This document shows, in pieces, positions 56,291-64,000 of a stretch of 64,000 nucleotides of DNA. Where the stretch lies: NCBI RefSeq assembly GCF_024158125.1, contig NZ_JAMZFT010000003.1:372001-436000 (forward strand), written 5' to 3'. The notes beneath the pieces were generated by a model. The model had not been told where the DNA came from, made no database searches, and saw nothing but the letters and a program-made list of their open reading frames with translations. The stretch's first letter is position 1. The number at the start of each line of letters is the position of its first letter. The DNA is from Futiania mangrovi. Lineage in GTDB: Bacteria; Pseudomonadota; Alphaproteobacteria; Futianiales; Futianiaceae. The translations under genes were made by a program, and so were the position numbers.

Positions 56291-56935
56291 ATGCCCCTCC
56301 TCGAATATTTCTATTCCGCCCATTCCGCCTTTGCCTACCTCGGATCGGCCCGGCTCATGGAGATCGCGGGCGCGGCGGGCGTGAAGATCGTCCACCGCCC
56401 GATGGACCTGCGCCGCGTCGTGGCGGCGGCGAGCCCCGTGCCCTTCCGCGACCGCAGCCCCGCACACATGGCCTATTTCTTCGGGCGCGAGATCGTCCGC
56501 TGGGCGGAGGAGCGCAACGCACCCGTTATGGACGGCTTCCCAACGCACCACGCCAACGATATCGGGCTGCCGAACTGCCTGCTGATCGCCGCGATGGAGA
56601 CGGGGCACACCATCGACCGCCTCGCGCACCGGATGCTGGAGGCGCATTGGCGCGACGACGCCGACCTCGCCGACGCCCCGACGCTAGCGCGCCTCGCGCG
56701 CGAATGCGGGCTCGACCCCGCCCCCCTGCTCGCCGCGGCGGACACAGCGCAAGTGCGCGCGGTCTACGATGCCAACACGGCGGACGCCATCGCCCGCTCG
56801 GTCTTCGGCTCGCCCACCTATGTCGTCGACTGCGACATGTTCTACGGCCAGGACCGGCTGGAGATGGTGGCCCGCGCGCTGGCGAAGCCTTACGCGGGCA
56901 CGCCCTTCAACGGCCCTCCACCGGCCCGGACCTGA
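56291..56935 (+). CDS. 2-hydroxychromene-2-carboxylate isomerase-like (DsbA/kappa-GST fold)
   Basis: This 214-residue thioredoxin-fold protein resembles HCCA isomerases of naphthalene breakdown and kappa-class glutathione transferases. EYFYSAHSAFAYLGSARL replaces the usual FDFxSPxSY; the active-site Ser lies in YSAHSAFAY. HRPMDLRRVV, HANDIGLPNCLLIAAM and the C-terminal VFGSPTYVVDCDMFYGQDRL also match. It probably uses glutathione; the substrate is unknown. ATG 56291 follows AAGGCGACC. The divergent phnN start is 45 bases away. Confidence 0.85.
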   Translation: MPLLEYFYSAHSAFAYLGSARLMEIAGAAGVKIVHRPMDLRRVVAAASPVPFRDRSPAHMAYFFGREIVRWAEERNAPVMDGFPTHHANDIGLPNCLLIAAMETGHTIDRLAHRMLEAHWRDDADLADAPTLARLARECGLDPAPLLAAADTAQVRAVYDANTADAIARSVFGSPTYVVDCDMFYGQDRLEMVARALAKPYAGTPFNGPPPART

Positions 56936-57124
56936 CCGATGCTGACACAGGCGTCACGTCTCGTTGACACATCGCCCGCGCCACGGGCCCGGCGTTAACC
57001 ATATAACCGCCCATGGAACGGGCGGTTTCCTGCCATGCGATGCGCTTGGCACGAACCCTGCTTTTTTCATCGGCGCCCGGCAATCGCCGGGGGGATCCGA
57101 CAAGAACGCAGGGAATACCCAGGG

Positions 57125-57844
57125 GTGACACGCATCAAGACCATTGCGGCCGCGCTCGTGCTGGCGCTCGGAACGGTCGCGGCTGCCGAGGCCGCGCCGG
57201 TCAGGACCGACATCAACCATTGGATCAGCGGCTCGACGAGCCGCACCTACGACATCAACGGCGACGGCATCGACGACGTCCGTTTCGACAAGTCCTACGG
57301 CTATTCTTCCTACTATTCGCGCTGGTCGGACCTCCATGTGACCGGGCTCAACGGCGCGCAGATCGCGACCGGCGGACCGCTGTCGGCGGGCGATGCGATC
57401 GACGCCGCGCTCGGCTTCACCAGCACACGGCATCTGGCCGACTACAACTACTCCTACTCTCCGGGCGGCTGCTCGGGCAGCTGGTTCCGCCGCAGCTGCT
57501 GGCCGAGCCGAACCTACATCTCCTACAATGGCGAGTGGAACGCAGGCACGGCCATTGCCGACGGCTTCCTCGGCATCATGCTGGCGACCGCGACCGATAC
57601 GCTCTTCGGCTGGTTCGACCTGCGCATGGATGCGCAGGGCAACGCGCTGGTGCGGGCCATGGGATACGACGACGCGGGCGGCACGAGCTATGCCGGGGAG
57701 GAAACGCTGGTCGTGTCCGAGAGCCGCGAGAGCGAACCTCTGACCCAGGCGCAACCGGGCACGCAGGTTCCCGCGCCCGCGCCGCTTACCCTTCTGGCGC
57801 TCGGCCTCGCCGCGCTGGGCCTCAGCCGCCGGCGCACTGCCTGA
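57125..57844 (+). CDS. Secreted VPxPA-CTERM surface protein
   Basis: This 239-residue exported protein starts with a signal peptide (RIKTIAAALVLALGTVAAAE, cut near AEA-APV) and ends with a PEP-CTERM-like sorting tail: VPAPAPLTLLALGLAALGLS followed by RRRTA. The tail has the short Pro motif, a membrane segment and a basic end that exosortase/archaeosortase systems cut. The mature part is rich in Tyr, Ser and Gly with two cysteines (GGCSGSWFRRSCW) and a DINGDGIDDVRFD segment that may bind calcium. I choose a GTG at 57125 because it opens the signal peptide; an ATG at 57035 would put 30 residues before it. No exosortase gene is here. Confidence 0.72.
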   Translation: MTRIKTIAAALVLALGTVAAAEAAPVRTDINHWISGSTSRTYDINGDGIDDVRFDKSYGYSSYYSRWSDLHVTGLNGAQIATGGPLSAGDAIDAALGFTSTRHLADYNYSYSPGGCSGSWFRRSCWPSRTYISYNGEWNAGTAIADGFLGIMLATATDTLFGWFDLRMDAQGNALVRAMGYDDAGGTSYAGEETLVVSESRESEPLTQAQPGTQVPAPAPLTLLALGLAALGLSRRRTA

Positions 57845-57859
57845 CAGGCAAGCCAATGG

Positions 57860-57884
57860 GCCGGGGGCAATTTGCGCTCCCGGC
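57860..57884 (+). terminator. Possible hairpin between the CTERM and crcB genes
   Basis: GCCGGG (57860-57865) and CCCGGC (57879-57884) form a hairpin with GC/GC pairing inside the loop. It lies 15 bases past the CTERM gene stop and ends just where the convergent crcB stop begins. There is no T-run, so termination is uncertain. Confidence 0.35.
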
Positions 57885-58289
57885 TCACGCGCCTGCGGGC
57901 GGGCGGCCCGAAAGCCCCTTGCCCAGCCGGAACCCGGCCCACACACCGCCAAGCCAGAGCGCGACGGACAGCGCAACGGCACCTGCTGCGAGGCCCGCAC
58001 GGCCCGATATCAGCATCTCCAGCGCTTCGAGGCTGAAGATGGAGAAGGTGGTGAACCCTCCGCAAAGCCCCGTGATGACGAACTGGCGCGCGACCGGCGA
58101 GGGCTCGTAGCGCCCGCCGGGAACGGTCAGCCCCGCGAACAGGCCGATGGCCACCGACCCCAGCACATTGGCGGCCAGCGTGCCCGCAAGCAGCCCGCCA
58201 CCCAGCGCCGCGCCCAGTCCTGCGCGCGCCACCGCGCCCAACGCCGCACCGGCTGCAATGGCACCATGGCGGGCGAGCGCGCCATCCAT
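57885..58289 (-). CDS. crcB: CrcB/Fluc fluoride channel, second copy
   Basis: This 134-residue CrcB/Fluc protein exports fluoride as a dimer. It has four membrane segments and the conserved GGGLLAGTLAANVLGSVAIG and FVITGLCGGFTTFSIFSLEA. It starts directly after the TAG of the upstream crcB (0-base spacing). Two different crcB genes in tandem suggest a heterodimeric channel, as is known for some bacteria; each copy could also work alone. Confidence 0.9.
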   Translation of the reverse strand: MDGALARHGAIAAGAALGAVARAGLGAALGGGLLAGTLAANVLGSVAIGLFAGLTVPGGRYEPSPVARQFVITGLCGGFTTFSIFSLEALEMLISGRAGLAAGAVALSVALWLGGVWAGFRLGKGLSGRPPAGA

Positions 58290-58682
58290 CTAGGACAGCC
58301 CCAGCGCCGGCGCGGCCTGCCAGCCCGCTGCCGCCGCCCCGATGCATCCGCCAAGCGACACCGCGACATTTGCACCCGCGCGCGGCCAGTCGCCCGCCTG
58401 CATCAGCGCCAGCGTCTGCAGGCTGAATGAGGAGACCGTCGTGTAGCTTCCGAGCAGACCCGTGGCGAGCAAGGTCCAGAGGGTTGCCGCCTCTGGACGG
58501 CCCGCCAGAACAGCTGCCAGCAGGCCGATCAGGAACGAGCCCGTCAGGTTCACGCTGAGCGTACCCCAAGGGAACCGTTCCCCCACGCCACGCGCCACCG
58601 CGCCGGAGACCGCTGCGCGGGCTACGCCCCCCAGCGCGCCGCCCGCCGCGACCGCAAGCAGTCCGGTTGCCGTAAGGCTCAT
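58290..58682 (-). CDS. crcB: CrcB/Fluc fluoride channel, first copy
   Basis: This 130-residue CrcB/Fluc homologue has four membrane segments and FPWGTLSVNLTGSFLIGLLA followed by ATGLLGSYTTVSSFSLQTLA, where the Asn and the TTVSSFS track line the fluoride pore. It shares layout with the downstream copy but differs in sequence. It lies 11 bases downstream of ridA. I do not see a convincing fluoride riboswitch before ridA, though a covariance search would be needed. Confidence 0.9.
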   Translation of the reverse strand: MSLTATGLLAVAAGGALGGVARAAVSGAVARGVGERFPWGTLSVNLTGSFLIGLLAAVLAGRPEAATLWTLLATGLLGSYTTVSSFSLQTLALMQAGDWPRAGANVAVSLGGCIGAAAAGWQAAPALGLS

Positions 58683-58693
58683 CGCCGCAAAGG

Positions 58694-59035
58694 TCAGAGC
58701 GCCGCGACGACCAGGAACTCGACCTTGTAGTGCGGCTGGACGAGTTTCGATTCGCCGCAGGCACGCGCCGGCTTGTTGTCCGGGTCGATCCAGGCGTCGT
58801 AGACGGCGTTCATCTCCGCCACGTCGGCCACGTCGGCGACCCAGACCTGCACCGACAGCAGCTTCGACTTCGACGTGCCCGCCTTCTTGAGCAGGCTGTC
58901 GACGCGGGCGAGTGCGTCCTGCGTCTGCTCCGTCACGGTCGCGCCTTCGCCCACCTGGCCGGCGAGCCAGACGAGGCCGTTGTGGATGACGGCCTGGCTC
59001 ATGCGCGGGCCCTGGTCGATGCGGGTGATGGTCAT
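58694..59035 (-). CDS. RidA-family protein
   Basis: This 113-residue protein of the RidA/YjgF family forms trimers and hydrolyses reactive enamine/imine intermediates from PLP enzymes. GLVWLAGQVGEGATVTEQTQ and the C-terminal PARACGESKLVQP are visible; the Arg that binds the carboxylate in active RidA is present in the latter. HYKVEFLVVAAL closes the chain. It is first of a likely transcript with the two crcB genes. The start MTITRIDQGPRMSQAV fits the family. Confidence 0.87.
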   Translation of the reverse strand: MTITRIDQGPRMSQAVIHNGLVWLAGQVGEGATVTEQTQDALARVDSLLKKAGTSKSKLLSVQVWVADVADVAEMNAVYDAWIDPDNKPARACGESKLVQPHYKVEFLVVAAL

Positions 59036-59118
59036 GGGATCGGTCCTTTCTGCTGAAGACAGCCGCAGAGAGTGCCGACCCCGCCCGGTCCGTCAAGGGC
59101 GCATGGGGCGTGCGCGCC

Positions 59119-60159
59119 TCAGCCCTGCTTCCCGTGCGCGTCCCGGAAACGGGTGAGGAAGGACGCGAGGTTGTCGCCCAGTTCGTCGCTCAGGTAGCCG
59201 CCCTCCTGGATCAGCACGCTGGGCAGGCCGAGCGCCGCGATGGCCGCGCCGATCCGTCCGAAGCCTTCCGTGGTGATCGCGAGGCCCTGGAACGGGTCGC
59301 CCGCATAGGCATCGAGGCCGAGCGCGACCACCAGCGCATCGGGCGCGAAGGCGCGGATGCGCTTCAGCGCCGCCTCCAGCGCTTCCAGGTAGGCGTCGTC
59401 AGCGGTCCCTCGCGGCAGAGGAATGTTGAGGTTCGCGCCGAGGCCCGCCCCCTCGCCCCGCTCCTCCGCATAGCCCCAGAAGAACGGGTAGAAGCGCACC
59501 GGGTCGGCGTGGAGCGAGACGGTCAGCACGTCTCCCCGGTCGTAGAAGATGCCCTGCGTGCCGTTGCCGTGATGCACGTCGACGTCGAGGATGGCGACCC
59601 GCGCTGCCCCCTTCGCGCGCAGACGCTCCGCGGCGATCGCGGAATTGTTCAGGTAGCAGAAGCCGCCCGCGAGATCCTTGAACGCATGGTGCCCCGGCGG
59701 ACGGCAGAGGCCGTAGGCGGCAGGCGCGCCACCCGCCACCTCGTCCGCGGCCGTGACCGCGGTCCAGGCGCTGACCTTCGCGCTCTCCCATGTATGCTCG
59801 GAGATCGGGCAGGCCGTGTCCGCCAGGTGATAGCCCGCCTGCCCCACGGCAGACGCCGGATAGGCCCCTCCGCGCCGGTCGGGGTGGATGTTGGGGATCA
59901 CCTCTTCCGAGGCGCCGTCGATGCGCGCCCAACGCTCCCGGATCGTGTCGAGGAACTGGATGTATTCGGCCGTGTGCACCGCCGCGATGGGACCGAGGCC
60001 ATGCTCGACGGGCTCCATGCGCGCGAGCCCCGCCGCCTTCGCCCCTGCCAGCAGGCGGTCGACACGGGCCGGCTGCTCCGGGTTCGGGCGCGGGGCGCCG
60101 CTCGACAGGAAGAACTTCGGGTCGTGCCGACGCTGGGCGTCGTTGAAGATGACCTTCAT
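59119..60159 (-). CDS. Histone-deacetylase-family amidohydrolase (acetylpolyamine type)
   Basis: This 346-residue zinc hydrolase of the deacetylase superfamily shows YGLCRPPGHHAFKDLAGGFC with the catalytic His pair, and LDVDVHHGNGTQGIFYD with zinc-binding Asp and His. The third zinc Asp lies in ALGLDAYAGDPFQ, and GGYLSDELGDNL is present. Its length and the SLHADPVRFYPFFWGYAEE segment match bacterial acetylpolyamine amidohydrolases. It would release acetate from acetylated polyamines. ATG 60159 begins MKVIFNDAQRRHDP, the family start. It follows an ABC importer on the same strand after 201 bases. Confidence 0.88.
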   Translation of the reverse strand: MKVIFNDAQRRHDPKFFLSSGAPRPNPEQPARVDRLLAGAKAAGLARMEPVEHGLGPIAAVHTAEYIQFLDTIRERWARIDGASEEVIPNIHPDRRGGAYPASAVGQAGYHLADTACPISEHTWESAKVSAWTAVTAADEVAGGAPAAYGLCRPPGHHAFKDLAGGFCYLNNSAIAAERLRAKGAARVAILDVDVHHGNGTQGIFYDRGDVLTVSLHADPVRFYPFFWGYAEERGEGAGLGANLNIPLPRGTADDAYLEALEAALKRIRAFAPDALVVALGLDAYAGDPFQGLAITTEGFGRIGAAIAALGLPSVLIQEGGYLSDELGDNLASFLTRFRDAHGKQG

Positions 60160-60316
60160 CGTGATGCGCGCTCTCTCATCCCTGGGGCCGGAGTTTCGTC
60201 CGGGCGGTCTTTCGGTGCGCGCGCGGACCGCGGAAAGGGACGCGGGGCCGGCGCAGGTACCCGAAGGTCGCGCCACAGGACGCCCCGTTCAAATAGAAAT
60301 TCGGAATGTAGATCAT

Positions 60317-60341
60317 CGGCCAGACCGATGACGGCTGGCCG
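60317..60341 (-). repeat. Inverted repeat between the permease and amidohydrolase genes
   Basis: CGGCCAG (60317-60323) and CTGGCCG (60335-60341) form a seven-pair stem. It lies 20 bases past the permease stop in the 201-base gap. There is no T-run on the minus strand, so it may be a weak terminator or a 3' stabilising stem. Nothing else is evident in this gap. Confidence 0.4.
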
Positions 60342-60360
60342 GGGCGAGGGGCGCGCGGCC

Positions 60361-61203
60361 TCAGGCCGGCTTGCGGCGGGTGGCAGCGCGGGCCGCGTCG
60401 CGCCCGCCGAACAGTTCCGCCACCGCGATGATCGCGCAGGTGATCGCCATCAGCACGACCGAGATCGCCGCCGCCGCAGGGAAGTCCGATCCGGTCTCCG
60501 AGATTTTCGAATAGAGCACCAGCGGCAGGATGTTGACCTGCGTACCCACCAGCGCGAGCGCCGTGCCATAGGCCCCGATCGCCACCGCCGAGGTCAGGCA
60601 GAACGCGGTCAGCAGCGAGGGAAAGATCTGCGGGATAAGAATGTCGAGATAGGCGCGCAGATTGCCCGCGCCGAGCGACCGCGCGGCGGCAAGCTGCGCA
60701 TGGTCGAAGTTCTGCACGACAGGCAGAACCACCATCACGACGCGCGGGATGAGGTAGTAGGAATAGGCGAAGCCGAGGCCGAGCGGCGAGTAGATGAAAC
60801 CGCCGACGACCGCCGGGTCCGCGCCCAGCTTGGCCACCGACATCGTGAAGAAGCCCGCGCGCCCGAACACCAGGATGAAGCCATAGGCGACGATCAGGCC
60901 GGAAAAGGTGAGCGGCAGCGAGATCACGAACAGCAGCGTGGTCCGCGCCCCTTCGCCCAGCCGCGCGAGATAGAGCGCGACGCACAGGCCCACGAGGACG
61001 GAGAAGAGCGGCGCCGCGACGCCGAGGACGAGACTGCCCTGCAGCCCCTTCCAGAACACCGGATCGGCAACCAGCCGCCCGTACGCGGCCCCGCCGCCCT
61101 CCCAGGATTCGACCACCAGGACCGAGAGCGGGAGCACGAAGAAGAGAAACAGGAAGACGGCGGCCGGCAGGCTCAGCCAGATCAGGATGTGCCGCGGTGT
61201 CAT
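60361..61203 (-). CDS. ABC importer permease (PotC/thiamine/Fe3+ class)
   Basis: This 280-residue permease has six membrane segments and the ATPase-contact loop AAARSLGAGNLRAYLDILIP near 175. Other recognisable stretches are LPLTFSGLIVAYGFILVFGR and SYYLIPRVVMVVLPVVQNFD. Together with the binding protein, the ATPase and the other permease it makes a four-gene importer. GGGAGA precedes the ATG at 61203. The substrate is not fixed by the sequence. Confidence 0.87.
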   Translation of the reverse strand: MTPRHILIWLSLPAAVFLFLFFVLPLSVLVVESWEGGGAAYGRLVADPVFWKGLQGSLVLGVAAPLFSVLVGLCVALYLARLGEGARTTLLFVISLPLTFSGLIVAYGFILVFGRAGFFTMSVAKLGADPAVVGGFIYSPLGLGFAYSYYLIPRVVMVVLPVVQNFDHAQLAAARSLGAGNLRAYLDILIPQIFPSLLTAFCLTSAVAIGAYGTALALVGTQVNILPLVLYSKISETGSDFPAAAAISVVLMAITCAIIAVAELFGGRDAARAATRRKPA

Positions 61204-61233
61204 GCCCGCCGTCTCCCTTGCTTCACGTGACGC

Positions 61234-62304
61234 TTACTGGCCGAGAACGGCCTTGGCCCAGGCCGTGTCGATCTCGGCCTTCTTCGCCTTCGCCTTCGCC
61301 ACGTCGAGCGGCTGAAGCTGCGGCGCGGCCGGCATCTTGTCGGCCACCGCTTCCGGCAGCGTCACACCCGGCACGGACGGACGCACGAAGCCGTCGGCAA
61401 AGGTCGCCTGGCCCACCTCGGTCATGATGTAGTTGAGCCAGAGCTTGCCGGCGTTCGGGTTCGGCGCACCCTTGACGAGGCTGATCGCATAGGGCGCGGC
61501 CGCGGAGGCTTCCGCCGGGATCACGACCGCGATGTCGTCGCCCATGCCGTCCCGGTACTTCGCCTTGAGGCCGTCGTTCTCGTAGCCGATCCAGATCGGG
61601 ATCTCGCCCTTCAGGAACTGGGCGTAGGGCGTGGTGCCCACGACGCGCAGCACATTGCCCGCCTGGTGCAGCTTGGCGAGGTAGTCGATGCCCGGCTGCA
61701 CGTCGTCCATGCTGCCGCCGTTACCGAAGGCCGCACCGAACGTCACCACCTGGCCCTGTCCCGTCGAACGCGGGTCGAGATAGACGATGGCATTCTTGTA
61801 CTCGTCCTTCATCAGGTCGGCCCAGCTCGTCGGCACGTTCTTGACGAGCTTGGTGTTCACAAGGAACGCGACATTGAGCGTGTGGATCGTGAACCACTTG
61901 CCTTCCGGGTGCTTGAACGCAGCCGGCAGCTTGTCGAAGTTCACCGGCTCGAAAGGCGCGACGACGTCCTTGTCGACCGCATCGAGCGCAGAACCGGCGA
62001 AGTAGTAGGCCGTGTCGGCCTGCGGACGGTTGCGCGACTTGTCGAGCGCAACGACCGTCGCTGCCGAGCCGAGGTCGTTGTAGACCATCTCGACACCCGG
62101 ATAGCGCTGCTTGAAGGCCTTGAACTGGGCAGCCCAGTTGGCCCAGGTCGGACCGGTGTCGAACGACACCACCAGACCTTCCGCGGCCGCAGCTTCGTAG
62201 AGGGCCTTCTCGCCCTCGTAAAGCTCTGGCCCTTCGAATGCGTGCGCCGCGAACGGCACCGTCATCATGGCCGCAAGACCGGCCCCGATCATCCAAGTCC
62301 GCAT
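61234..62304 (-). CDS. ABC importer substrate-binding protein (family 1)
   Basis: This 356-residue periplasmic binding protein has a signal peptide cut near AHA-FEG. It is of the type that binds Fe3+, thiamine, polyamines or phosphonates: VSFDTGPTWANWAAQFKAFK, DTAYYFAGSALDAV, IHTLNVAFLVNTKLVKNVPT, and WIGYENDGLKAKY. No conserved Tyr-Tyr iron motif is clear. The amidohydrolase downstream hints at polyamines (inference). GGGGAGG before the ATG at 62304 fixes the start. It lies 33 bases past the ATPase stop. Confidence 0.87.
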   Translation of the reverse strand: MRTWMIGAGLAAMMTVPFAAHAFEGPELYEGEKALYEAAAAEGLVVSFDTGPTWANWAAQFKAFKQRYPGVEMVYNDLGSAATVVALDKSRNRPQADTAYYFAGSALDAVDKDVVAPFEPVNFDKLPAAFKHPEGKWFTIHTLNVAFLVNTKLVKNVPTSWADLMKDEYKNAIVYLDPRSTGQGQVVTFGAAFGNGGSMDDVQPGIDYLAKLHQAGNVLRVVGTTPYAQFLKGEIPIWIGYENDGLKAKYRDGMGDDIAVVIPAEASAAAPYAISLVKGAPNPNAGKLWLNYIMTEVGQATFADGFVRPSVPGVTLPEAVADKMPAAPQLQPLDVAKAKAKKAEIDTAWAKAVLGQ

Positions 62305-62337
62305 GATTTTGCCTCCCCAGGCTGAAAGCGCAGACGA

Positions 62338-63381
62338 TTACACCACAGGCGGTAGAAGCCGGACGTGTTCCGGCGGTATCGAGACGGCGGTAAGCGCGTC
62401 CCGATTTCGTGTCTCGCCACGGATCTTCCCCCCCGCGACAGCAAGGTCGAAGCGGCGCACGGCGCCGAGGAAGCGGTCGTGGTCGAGCATTCCGTCAAAG
62501 AGGTTGGCCGCCCCGGCAGCCGCGACCGCGTCCGCGTGGGCGATCACGTGCTCGGGCCGGACGAGAACCGTCACGGGCTGGCCGGCCCGGTAGCCGCCCG
62601 TGTCGCAGGTGAGCGGGCCAACGGGCGTCATGACCGTGCCGCCCTCGCCCACCGTTCCGTCCCACAGGTTTGCGTGGCCGACGAAGGCCGCGACCGTGCG
62701 GTCCACGGGGTTGTCGTACAGTTCCTTGGGCGCGGCAAGCTGCAGCAGGCGGCCCGAATGCATCACCGCGACCCGGTGCGCGATGGAGAGCGCTTCCTCC
62801 TGGTCGTGGGTGACGTGCAGCGTGGCGATGCCCGCTTGCTGCTGTACCCGCATGATCTCGTCGCGCATGTCCTCCCGCGTGTTGGCGTCCAGGGCGGACA
62901 GGGGCTCGTCGAGCAGGAGCGCGCGCGGCTCGAACACCAGCGCGCGGGCCAGCGCGACGCGCTGCTGCTGGCCGCCCGAGAGGTTGCGCGGCGGCCGCTC
63001 CGCGAAGGCTGCGAGCCCCACCGCTTCGAGCGCCTTGAGTGCGCGGGCCTTGCGCTCCTCCACCGCCATGCCGCGCACCTTCAGCGGATAGGCGACGTTC
63101 TGCCACGAGGTCATGTGGGGGAAGAGTGCGTAGGACTGGAACACCACGCCCACGCCGCGCGCCCGCGGCGGCAGATCGGTGATGTCCACGCCATCGATGA
63201 GGATGCGCCCCGCGTCCGGCTTCATGAAGCCCACGAGCAGGTTGAGAATCGTGCTCTTGCCCGAACCGGACGGGCCGATGACGGCAAGCAGCTCCCCCGG
63301 CGCCATGTCGAAGGAGATGTTGCTGACCCCGTTCTCCGTGCCCGGGTAGGTGTAGCTGACGTTCTGGAAGGAAACCGACAA
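62338..63381 (-). CDS. ABC importer ATPase (PotA/UgpC-like)
   Basis: This 347-residue ATPase has a Walker A GPSGSGKSTILNLL, Q-loop FQSYALFPHM, signature LSGGQQQRVALARAL, Walker B ALLLDEPLSALDA and H-loop LHVTHDQEEAL. A C-terminal TOBE-type domain (about 240-347) follows. I choose a TTG start at 63381 because GGAGGG lies six bases before it and the protein begins SVSFQNVSYTYPG; the frame continues upstream as shadow over the permease gene. The permease stop is 16 bases upstream. Confidence 0.88.
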   Translation of the reverse strand: MSVSFQNVSYTYPGTENGVSNISFDMAPGELLAVIGPSGSGKSTILNLLVGFMKPDAGRILIDGVDITDLPPRARGVGVVFQSYALFPHMTSWQNVAYPLKVRGMAVEERKARALKALEAVGLAAFAERPPRNLSGGQQQRVALARALVFEPRALLLDEPLSALDANTREDMRDEIMRVQQQAGIATLHVTHDQEEALSIAHRVAVMHSGRLLQLAAPKELYDNPVDRTVAAFVGHANLWDGTVGEGGTVMTPVGPLTCDTGGYRAGQPVTVLVRPEHVIAHADAVAAAGAANLFDGMLDHDRFLGAVRRFDLAVAGGKIRGETRNRDALTAVSIPPEHVRLLPPVV

Positions 63382-63397
63382 GAACCGCCCTCCCCGC

Positions 63398-64000
63398 TCA
63401 GCGCGCGTGGCCGGCGCGGGCGGCAAGCGCCCCGCCGCCGGCTGCCACGAACGCCAGCACCAGCAGAACGACCGTCGCCGCGCAGGCGAAGCCGGTCGCG
63501 CCGTAGAACGCCTGCAACAGCACCACCGGATAGGTGCGCGAAAGGAAGCCCGCGACCAGGTTGGAGATCTGGAACTCCCCGATCGAGATCGCCGCCACCA
63601 TGATGAGGCCCGACAGCAGGCTGTAGCGCAGCGACGGCAGGACGATGTCGAAGAAGCGGTTCGCGAAGCTCGCGCCGAGGGTGTCGGCCACGCGCTCCAT
63701 CTCGCCGAGGCCCAGGTGGCGCATGTCGGCAAGCAGCGTGTTCAGAAGGTAAGGCAATGTCACCACCACATGGGCCGCGATCAGCAGCCAGACGCTGCCG
63801 AGGAAGGGCAGCGTGTCACTCGAAAACACAAGGATGAAGCCGAAAGCCAGCACCAGTTCCGGCACCGCGATCGGCAGCAGCGACATGATCCGGGCCGCGA
63901 CCTGCACGCCCCGGTGGGCGGCGGCGAAGATCGCGTAGGCGAGCGGCACGCCAAGCAGCGCGTTGATGAGGCACGTCGCCGCAACGACCTGCAGGCTGGT
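63398..64000 (-). CDS. ABC importer permease, 5' end outside the window (partial)
   Basis: The last 200 residues of a second permease for the importer downstream are visible; the reading frame is open to the window edge, so the N-terminus is missing. Membrane segments and the conserved ATPase-contact loop GEMERVADTLGASFANRFFD (near the middle) are present. It is followed by SLRYSLLSGLIMVAAISIGE. The order permease, ATPase, binding protein, permease is that of a full importer. Confidence 0.85.
   Translation of the reverse strand, partial: TSLQVVAATCLINALLGVPLAYAIFAAAHRGVQVAARIMSLLPIAVPELVLAFGFILVFSSDTLPFLGSVWLLIAAHVVVTLPYLLNTLLADMRHLGLGEMERVADTLGASFANRFFDIVLPSLRYSLLSGLIMVAAISIGEFQISNLVAGFLSRTYPVVLLQAFYGATGFACAATVVLLVLAFVAAGGGALAARAGHAR

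Noticed and set aside
59036-59118. Fluoride riboswitch upstream of ridA-crcB
   Set aside because: I could not align the conserved pseudoknot bases by eye in this 83-base gap; a covariance search is needed before calling it.

Overview
The window is a high-GC (roughly 70% by eye) chromosomal segment of an alphaproteobacterium. It is almost fully coding, on both strands, with no gap longer than about 290 bases. The assignment rests on several signs. The tRNA-His has A73 and U72 and sits beside a divergent hisS, the arrangement known from Caulobacter and its relatives. There are DUF2093 and DUF2336 proteins, a CheY-CheZ pair, a TipF-like degenerate EAL protein, a PleC/DivJ/PdhS-type kinase and a class III aminotransferase of the omega-amino-acid type. 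I cannot name the genus. I see no transposase, integrase, phage structural gene, CRISPR array or rRNA.

Layout. 1-4957 is envelope and housekeeping: the 3' end of waaA, lpxK, a DUF2093 gene, xseA and purD. 5077-7471 holds a small-molecule kinase of the APH fold and an unusual acyl-CoA dehydrogenase, in convergent orientation with a terminator between them. 7598-13769 is a mosaic of small metabolic genes: a LigB-type dioxygenase, tadA, glyoxalase I, a sarcosine-oxidase-like flavoenzyme, threonine aldolase, a cysteine-cluster protein, ferredoxin-NADP reductase and a MaoC hydratase. 13898-18743 holds cheY-cheZ, a HAD hydrolase and the EAL protein. 18949-22620 holds an aminotransferase and groES-groEL under a CIRCE operator.

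22709-29640 runs leftward: hisS-hisZ-hisG, then an 86-base gap, then a fused Gfo/Idh/MocA-SDR protein of clearly lower GC and a glycosyltransferase. 29918-41877 holds a DUF2336 gene behind an AT-rich promoter island, tRNA-His, a phasin with a lysine/alanine-rich tail, a PAS histidine kinase, an orphan ferric-type ABC permease, acetoacetyl-CoA ligase, an AsmA-like protein and a GNAT protein. 42006-47660 holds a RodZ-like small membrane protein, a secreted sugar-dehydrogenase-like protein and coxM-coxL-coxS, a form II molybdenum hydroxylase. 47850-52319 holds three small uncharacterised proteins and an aminotransferase / D-hydroxyacid dehydrogenase / aminotransferase cluster.

52400-55673 is a tungstate/molybdate-type uptake system (tupBCA) with a divergent regulator. 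55670-60159 holds phnN, an HCCA-isomerase-like protein, a VPxPA-CTERM surface protein, two tandem crcB fluoride channels, RidA and an acetylpolyamine-amidohydrolase-like enzyme. 60361-64000 is an ABC importer whose first permease runs off the right edge.

How genes may work together (inference). Phasin, acetoacetyl-CoA ligase and the MaoC hydratase point to polyhydroxybutyrate and short-chain acyl-CoA metabolism. TupABC could supply the metal for the CoxSLM enzyme. The kinase/dehydrogenase pair at 5-7.5 kb resembles the two-step 4-hydroxyacyl-CoA pathway known from LvaA/LvaC and ACAD10/11. Start codons were chosen by family length and ribosome binding site. Several are GTG or TTG and are flagged in the entries.
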